DNA from: Gnetum montanum
Taxonomy: Eukaryota; Streptophyta; Gnetopsida; Gnetales; Gnetaceae
DNA: 64,000 nt
Direction of reading: 5' to 3'
Assembly (NCBI GenBank): GCA_015680685.1
Contig: MNCI01023335.1
Coordinates: 165,798 to 229,797, forward strand
Both the position numbers and the translations under genes were made by a program. Positions 59,571-64,000 of the stretch are shown here, in pieces; position 1 is the first letter of the stretch, and each line of letters begins with the position of its first letter. Below the pieces are notes generated by a model. That model was given only the letters and a program-made list of their open reading frames with translations, had not been told where the DNA came from and searched no databases.

Positions 59571-59879
59571 TTACTAGTTTACCAAAATCTTGTTACGACA
59601 TTTTTGTTTACATTTTGCAAATTACAATTTCCATTTATCTTATGTTTATTAGTCATGTTTCCATTTTGCGTTTACCTTCACGAATAAACTTGAAAAAAAA
59701 AATATATAAATATATGTAATACAGAGTGTTAACATAGCAACAGGAGGATGATGTATTACACCATGATCATGTTACATTTGTTCTCATACATCCTAGAAAA
59801 AAACAGCAAAACAAGCCGAAAAACTAAAAAAAAAATTGACAAAAAATGTCAAGACTGACAAGACTAAGAAGCTAAATCA
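59571..59879. other. Spacer between minisatellite and antisense gene 3' end
   Basis: AT-rich, no gene seen. Confidence 0.5.
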
Positions 59880-61409
59880 TGCATTAGTATTCAGAGGGGG
59901 CTAGTTCCCAAACTCCTCTACATCATCAGCTCCAGTCGCACTAGGGCCAGCCTCACCACCACCACCATGTCCCTATCACAAAAATGAAAACAAAACAACA
60001 AAATAAGTAAACATAAACAAACAAATTAAAAGAGAAAAAACACTAAGAAAAATGATGATGACTAAAGGTAATAGAATGATACAAGACTAAAACACTGATA
60101 GGTGAGCAAGGCTTGAGATTAGCTTCTAGGCACCATAGAATCTCTTCTTTTGGCACGCATGCCCAGTCTTTCTCAAATATGAGGTCAATATTGGCTAAGG
60201 TTTTACCCTTGTCCACTGAAGACTAGGAAGGGTGCTCAAGAGAAAACATACTTGTTGAAGTTTCCCCAGAGGAAGTGGTAATGGATCTCTCAGAAGACCC
60301 CTCCACTTCTGTACACTCAACAAACTTTTCATAAGAAGAGCGCAAGCCTAACCCCTCGACAAACATCTCCAACCGGCGACATTCAACTGAATCCTCTTTC
60401 AAACATTTCTATTATTGATGCTTATGATCCTTTTAATCCTAGCTCCATTTACATACTTTGGATGAAAAAGACTTCTAGTCATGGCACTTCCTATTCAATA
60501 AATCCATCTAGGCCATATGTTCAGCTAGATCCCGAGTTGCCTGCACCTTGCTATTCAAGACTATCCAATAGCGTGTAGAGGTGATCTCAGATGTACGCTA
60601 GGTACTATCACCGACCAATTTAGTAGATGAAAAATCATAATGGGCTTGCAAGTCATTCCTGTCCTCTGTTACCTTCACCAAGTTTTCCTTCAATGACTGA
60701 ACGTCATTCCATAAGTCTTCAATTGAGCACCTGTAGGTCCAGAGAGACTTGGCATTCGGAAAAACACAACCTGAAACTACATCATAAATCCCTCTTGGGA
60801 CTTGCTCAATATCTTTGGGCAATTCTAGGACACCATCAATATGGGTGGCCTCGGAAGGGCTCCATTGAAGCTTTGCACCTACAAGTACAAACATCACACA
60901 TATGAGCTAATAAGAGATCGCCAATAGATACAAAAGTACAATGAGCTCATGCACTTGGTATGAAGTACACACCTAATTTAGGATGAGCCTATTGTAGATG
61001 AGCAACAACATCATTGACAATGCCCATAACAAAGTTACTTTATTGGGAATCTTAGGCCATGGCCTCAATTAACCAATAGACGTTGGATCTACATGAGAAG
61101 GCACCTCAACTGGGGCCTGTAACTCCGACACATTCACTTGAGATGTATGTGCTTCAGGCACTTTAGCATCCATGTCTGGTGTCAGGAGGAATCATGATAA
61201 TGAAAATAATGTGCAAAGCTAAGAAGTATGAAATGTGGATCAAGCTAACAAAACATACCAAGGAACCCTTTGTTGGTCAGCTTAGACAGATCACCAAGGT
61301 GTAGAGACCCATCAAAGAAGTTCTCAAAAACAACTTTTGAAACACCACAAAATTTTGAGCTTAGTACTTCTCCAACAAGAATTAGGCTAAGTCATGATGT
61401 TCCTCAGCA
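59880..61409 (-). pseudogene. Antisense gene of Tat-E (C-terminal two thirds)
   Basis: Minus strand: an exon with FENFFDGSLHLGDLSKLTNK and KGFLG (about 61400-61260), corresponding to Tat-A FDSMSM and THKGLLG. Next come VSELQAPVEVPS-type sequence, then WSPSEATHIDGVLELPKDIE, IYDVVSGC and SLWTYRCSIEDLWNDV (60890-60700), a coiled-coil-like stretch, TSTRYWIVLNSKVQATRDLA (Tat-A TRYWMAVQC), AEHMAQMDLL-like and KCHDQKS, then YEKFVECTE...EKDWACVPKEEILWC (Tat-A KNWAHITKEEILQC). The final exon (acceptor TTTTTGTGATAG near 59972) encodes GHGGGGEAGPSA. 60897-60598 is open for 99 codons. The N-terminal part is cut by the Tat-F LTR. Confidence 0.75.
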
Positions 61410-61559
61410 TGACTAAAAGCTTGAGGGCCCCACAGATAGCTTCAAGCGAAGTTGAACTCAACAAGAAGCAAGTCCCTGGGATCCACAGATGACCACAGCG
61501 CCACGGATATCAAACATGGCAACTTCGGAGATCAAGATACTTAGTTTTCACTAAGTTTA

Positions 61560-62050
61560 CATTCTCAGCGTATACGCCCAACGTATACGCTCAAGTTTAC
61601 ATTCTCAGTGTATACGACCAGCGTATACGCTCAAGTTCATATTCTCAGCGTATATGCTCAAGTTCACATTTCTCAGCATATACGCTAGTGTATACGCCCA
61701 GCGTACACATCCATAGTGTATACGCCCAGCATATATGCCCAGGGTAAACGTCCAGTGTACACGCCCCGCGTACATGCCTCACATGTACGTTCAGCCTGTA
61801 TGACTGATGTATACGCCCGGCTTGCAATCCCCGAAGATGCCATGGAAACAGCACTGCAGAGCAAGACTTGGCATAGAGCATCAACTAACATGGGAAGATC
61901 AATCATCAGGTGTCAACATCATGCATCCTGGAGTCTATACACTAAGCATGTACATCCTGCACATCTAGCTTATATGCCCAGCACATCCAGTGTATACGCC
62001 TAGAGTCTATGCCCACCAGATACAGTGTATACGCCCAGCGTATACGCTCA
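61560..62050 (+). repeat. U3 word array GTATACGCCCAGCGTATACGCTCA (Tat-F)
   Basis: More than fifteen degenerate copies of AGCGTATACGC / CCCAGCGTATACGC, at 15 to 40 base spacing. Each word is nearly its own reverse complement around GTATAC, so the region is rich in small hairpins. Confidence 0.85.
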
Positions 62051-62110
62051 GTAGATGCAGCATGTTGTACACTTGTAAAATTTTATTCTTTCGCACCCGG
62101 TCAATGCGCT

Positions 62111-62117
62111 ACGTGTC
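62111..62117 (+). promoter_or_regulatory. ACGTGTC element upstream of the Tat-F TATA box
   Basis: ACGTGTC, identical to the ABRE-type core of plant stress promoters, 30 bases before the TATA box. One seven-base match can be chance. Confidence 0.25.
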
Positions 62118-62146
62118 ACCCAACCCAAGTCTAACATCTAAACCTG

Positions 62147-62154
62147 TATAAAAA
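62147..62154 (+). promoter_or_regulatory. TATA box in the Tat-F LTR
   Basis: TATAAAAA in CCTGTATAAAAACCCC, followed about 590 bases later by the LTR end. Confidence 0.6.
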
Positions 62155-62749
62155 CCCCAATTTTTCATTAGATCCTGGTTGGAAATTTTGAGTAAAAACC
62201 AGAGAGAAAAATAGAGATGCTAAGAACTAGAGTAGAGAACCCTGTACGCTAGACCTCAATCCTGTACACTGAGCATACAGCCTCTACGCTATGCCTGTAG
62301 TTTGAATCAGCCCACAGTCATCCCTGCATCCACTGGGGCTATTTGTCCTCCTTGTGTCAAAGTCACAACTGTGTTAGACCGGTGCATTGTAACTCCCATT
62401 TTGCAGTAATATTGCTACATTTTCTTCCTAAAATTAGTTACAGTTTTGCATCAATTGTTGCATGTTTACTATTTATGTTGTTTTACGTTTACGTTCTGTT
62501 TACATCAGTTACATTGTTTATGCTCTGTTTTGCATCTGTTACACCGTTTACATATAACCCAACGTATAGCACTTCGGTGTACGTTGGGGAAATCCTTGCC
62601 TAATCCGTGCGTGGACCACCTAAGGTACTCTGCCTTCGTTCCTTCTAGCTTGCCCTCAAGTGAAGGTAGGGTCTTCTGTGCGTGTTTTGATATCTCCAAG
62701 TCTCTGTTTCCTTCCAGCCAGAGACCGACAATTTCAGACAGTATAGAAA

Positions 62750-62768
62750 TTGCGCTAGAAGGAGGGCC
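62750..62768 (+). promoter_or_regulatory. Primer-binding site of Tat-F
   Basis: TTGCGCTAGAAGGAGGGCC, ten bases after the LTR end. Confidence 0.8.
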
Positions 62769-62789
62769 ATTACCTAAAACTTACTGTAC

Positions 62790-63310
62790 TTCAAAGCTCT
62801 CAGCGTTTATGCTATTGAGTATATGCTGACAGTGTCTGCAAAGTTCTCAGCATCTACGTTGTTGAGTATACGTCGATCCTTTCTACAAACCTCCCAACAT
62901 CTATGCTGCTGAGCTTACGTTGACATCATCTGCAAAGTTCCTAGCATCTATGCTGCTGAGTATATGCTATCTTCTATACGCTGTAGACCCTGTCTATGCT
63001 ATACGCTGACCCAGTACATGCTCTATGCTGTAGACTCTGTCTACGCCATACACTGACGCTACTATACGCTGACGCTTTCCATGCTGTTCAGTACATGCTG
63101 CATCCTCTATGCCATATACTTGTCTACACTGCTGTTCAGTTTACGTTGCACACTCTACACTGTAGACTACGACTACGCTGCTTAGCAAATACGCTACCAC
63201 TATACGCAGTATACCTATACGCTGTCATTATACACTGGTCGTTGAAGCCTATATGTTGAGACCTGGCCTATACGCTATACGCTACCAATGTAGGTTTACG
63301 CCGCACTACG
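62790..63310 (+). repeat. Leader word array TATACGCTGAC (Tat-F)
   Basis: About twenty degenerate copies of CTATACGCTG / GCTGAGTATACGCTGAC between the primer-binding site and gag; related to the words of its own LTR and unlike the Tat-E leader. Confidence 0.8.
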
Positions 63311-63359
63311 TATACTAGTTCCATATCCCTTCACTGTGTCATATTCTCAACTGTTCATC

Positions 63360-64000
63360 ATGAACACCGCAAACTCCAATGCAATAACCACCCAGGACAC
63401 ATACCTCGTGGGCACCATGGCTATTCAACAGCCCATGGTACAACCCATAGTGGGGCCCCGCTGGTCTCTTAGATTGCAAGGGAGGAACCCATCATCTAAC
63501 ATCATAACTCAAGATTAGTACAACTTCATATGCGTGAAAATACAAGCTGGCCTAGTTGTGGACCAAGCCGAAATGGAAGTTAAGAGGCAATATGAACCTT
63601 TCTATAGGGGAGGACAAGAGTTCATTCCTTCCTCATACGACATCATCCCTCTTCCAGAGCCTTACTTTGAGCTCATCAAACAACTCCTACTGCAAAGGAG
63701 CTAGTCACTAGATTAGCCTGTAGTAAATCCTCAACCGGAAGGGGAGGATGAGTTTGCAGCCCAATCCAAACATGAAGATTCATACCACACTCTTAGTCCA
63801 CAAACCTATGTCAACCCATTGTTTCATCTAGCCACAGGGGAAATTACGTCCCTTCAACCATTTAGATTCACCTAAGCACAAATACCTCAACCAGAATCAT
63901 CCGCACTTGTTCATATTCCTCTTGAAAGCGACTTGAAACTCAATACACTCGCTCTTTCTATTCTCCCTACTACAACTGTAGGCCCATCCTCACAAGTACC
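63360..64000 (+). pseudogene. gag: gag N-terminus of Tat-F (runs off the window)
   Basis: ATG at 63360 (MNTANSNAITTQDTYL) in the context CATCATGA. PRWSLRLQGRNPSS and YNFICVKIQAGL match the Tat-E gag N-terminus, then YDIIPLPEPYFELIKQLL and a Pro-rich linker. Stops at 63516 and near 63701 and 63713 replace expected Gln codons. The gag domain proper lies beyond the window. Confidence 0.8.

Larger units (their letters stand above)
53081..61409 (+). mobile_element. Tat-E: LTR, gag-protease and antisense gene; 3' part missing
   Basis: Order: LTR 53081-55231, primer-binding site 55241, leader, gag-protease 55581-59336, minisatellite 59350-59570, antisense gene 61409-59880. The Tat-F LTR begins inside the antisense gene at about 61410, so the rest of Tat-E should lie beyond the window. 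Confidence 0.7.
61410..62740 (+). repeat. 5' LTR of Tat-F
   Basis: Starts TGACTAAAAGC (inferred) and ends TTTCAGACA (clear, ten bases before the primer-binding site). Contains a word array, a TATA box and a U5 block shared with Tat-E. Confidence 0.7.
61410..64000 (+). mobile_element. Tat-F: 5' end of a further Tat-lineage element
   Basis: LTR 61410-62740, primer-binding site 62750, word-rich leader, gag from 63360 to the window end. Inserted in or abutting the antisense gene of Tat-E. Confidence 0.75.

Noticed and set aside
61560-62050. Many AGCGTATACGC words as a CRISPR or centromeric satellite
   Set aside because: Spacing and sequence are irregular and the array is confined to one LTR U3.
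62996-63259. 87-codon open stretch in the Tat-F leader
   Set aside because: Made of word repeats, no family signature, lies between primer-binding site and gag.
1-64000. tRNA, rRNA, organelle or virus-derived genes
   Set aside because: None seen on either strand; all protein signatures are retroelement or LRR.

Overview
This is plant nuclear DNA made almost entirely of old, decayed retrotransposons stacked inside one another. I see no intact host gene, tRNA, rRNA or organelle sequence. The organism is a land plant with a large, slowly purged genome; a gymnosperm would fit, but that is inference. Plant Ty3/gypsy domains, an additional RNase H typical of the Tat lineage, plant TATA boxes, GT-AG introns and an LRR receptor-like fragment all fit. 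Most in-frame stops sit where Gln, Arg or Trp codons are expected, as deamination of methylated C would produce. Domain calls come from reading translations by eye; repeat matches are visual and no identities were computed.

Layout, with working names. Tat-A (+, about 1-13523) shows the end of gag-protease, then an intron-containing gene on the opposite strand with its own TATA box (960-5815), then RT, RNase H, a second RNase H and integrase (6510-9947), then a 3' LTR (11738-13523). Tat-P (+, 13524-17966) is the distal half of a relative: RNase H, integrase and 3' LTR. Tat-O (-, 17967-53064) is a long element read right to left: 5' LTR (51801-53064), primer-binding site, leader, gag-protease (50756-47214), minisatellite, then the same antisense gene, running on the plus strand from 17967 to 46409. 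That gene is split by two insertions. Ath-B (-, 19941-28328) is a gag-protease element with an Athila-like primer-binding site. LTR-C (+, 28669-45261) has 4-kb LTRs carrying fragments of another gypsy element and of an LRR receptor gene; its 3' LTR is itself broken by a LINE (-, about 37248-42883). Tat-E (+, 53081-61409) has LTR, primer-binding site, leader, gag-protease, minisatellite and antisense gene, cut off by Tat-F (+, 61410 to the window end), which shows its LTR, primer-binding site, leader and the start of gag.

The most interesting system is the antisense gene. Three separate elements carry it between protease and whatever follows. It keeps alignable protein blocks and exon borders, and in the one copy with an intact upstream side it has a TATA box and a start codon in good context. 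Because it lies antisense, its introns would not be spliced from the genomic RNA, so they can persist through retrotransposition. Around it are two unusual non-coding components: a roughly 45-bp minisatellite with the core TTAAACTAG at module borders, and element-specific words built on ACGCT or similar cores, which recur in the U3 tandem repeats, the leader and the antisense gene's first intron.

Assembly quality matters here. There are six N stretches: two long gaps and four single Ns. Two of the single Ns are flanked by duplicated sequence, and most other gaps touch runs of G.
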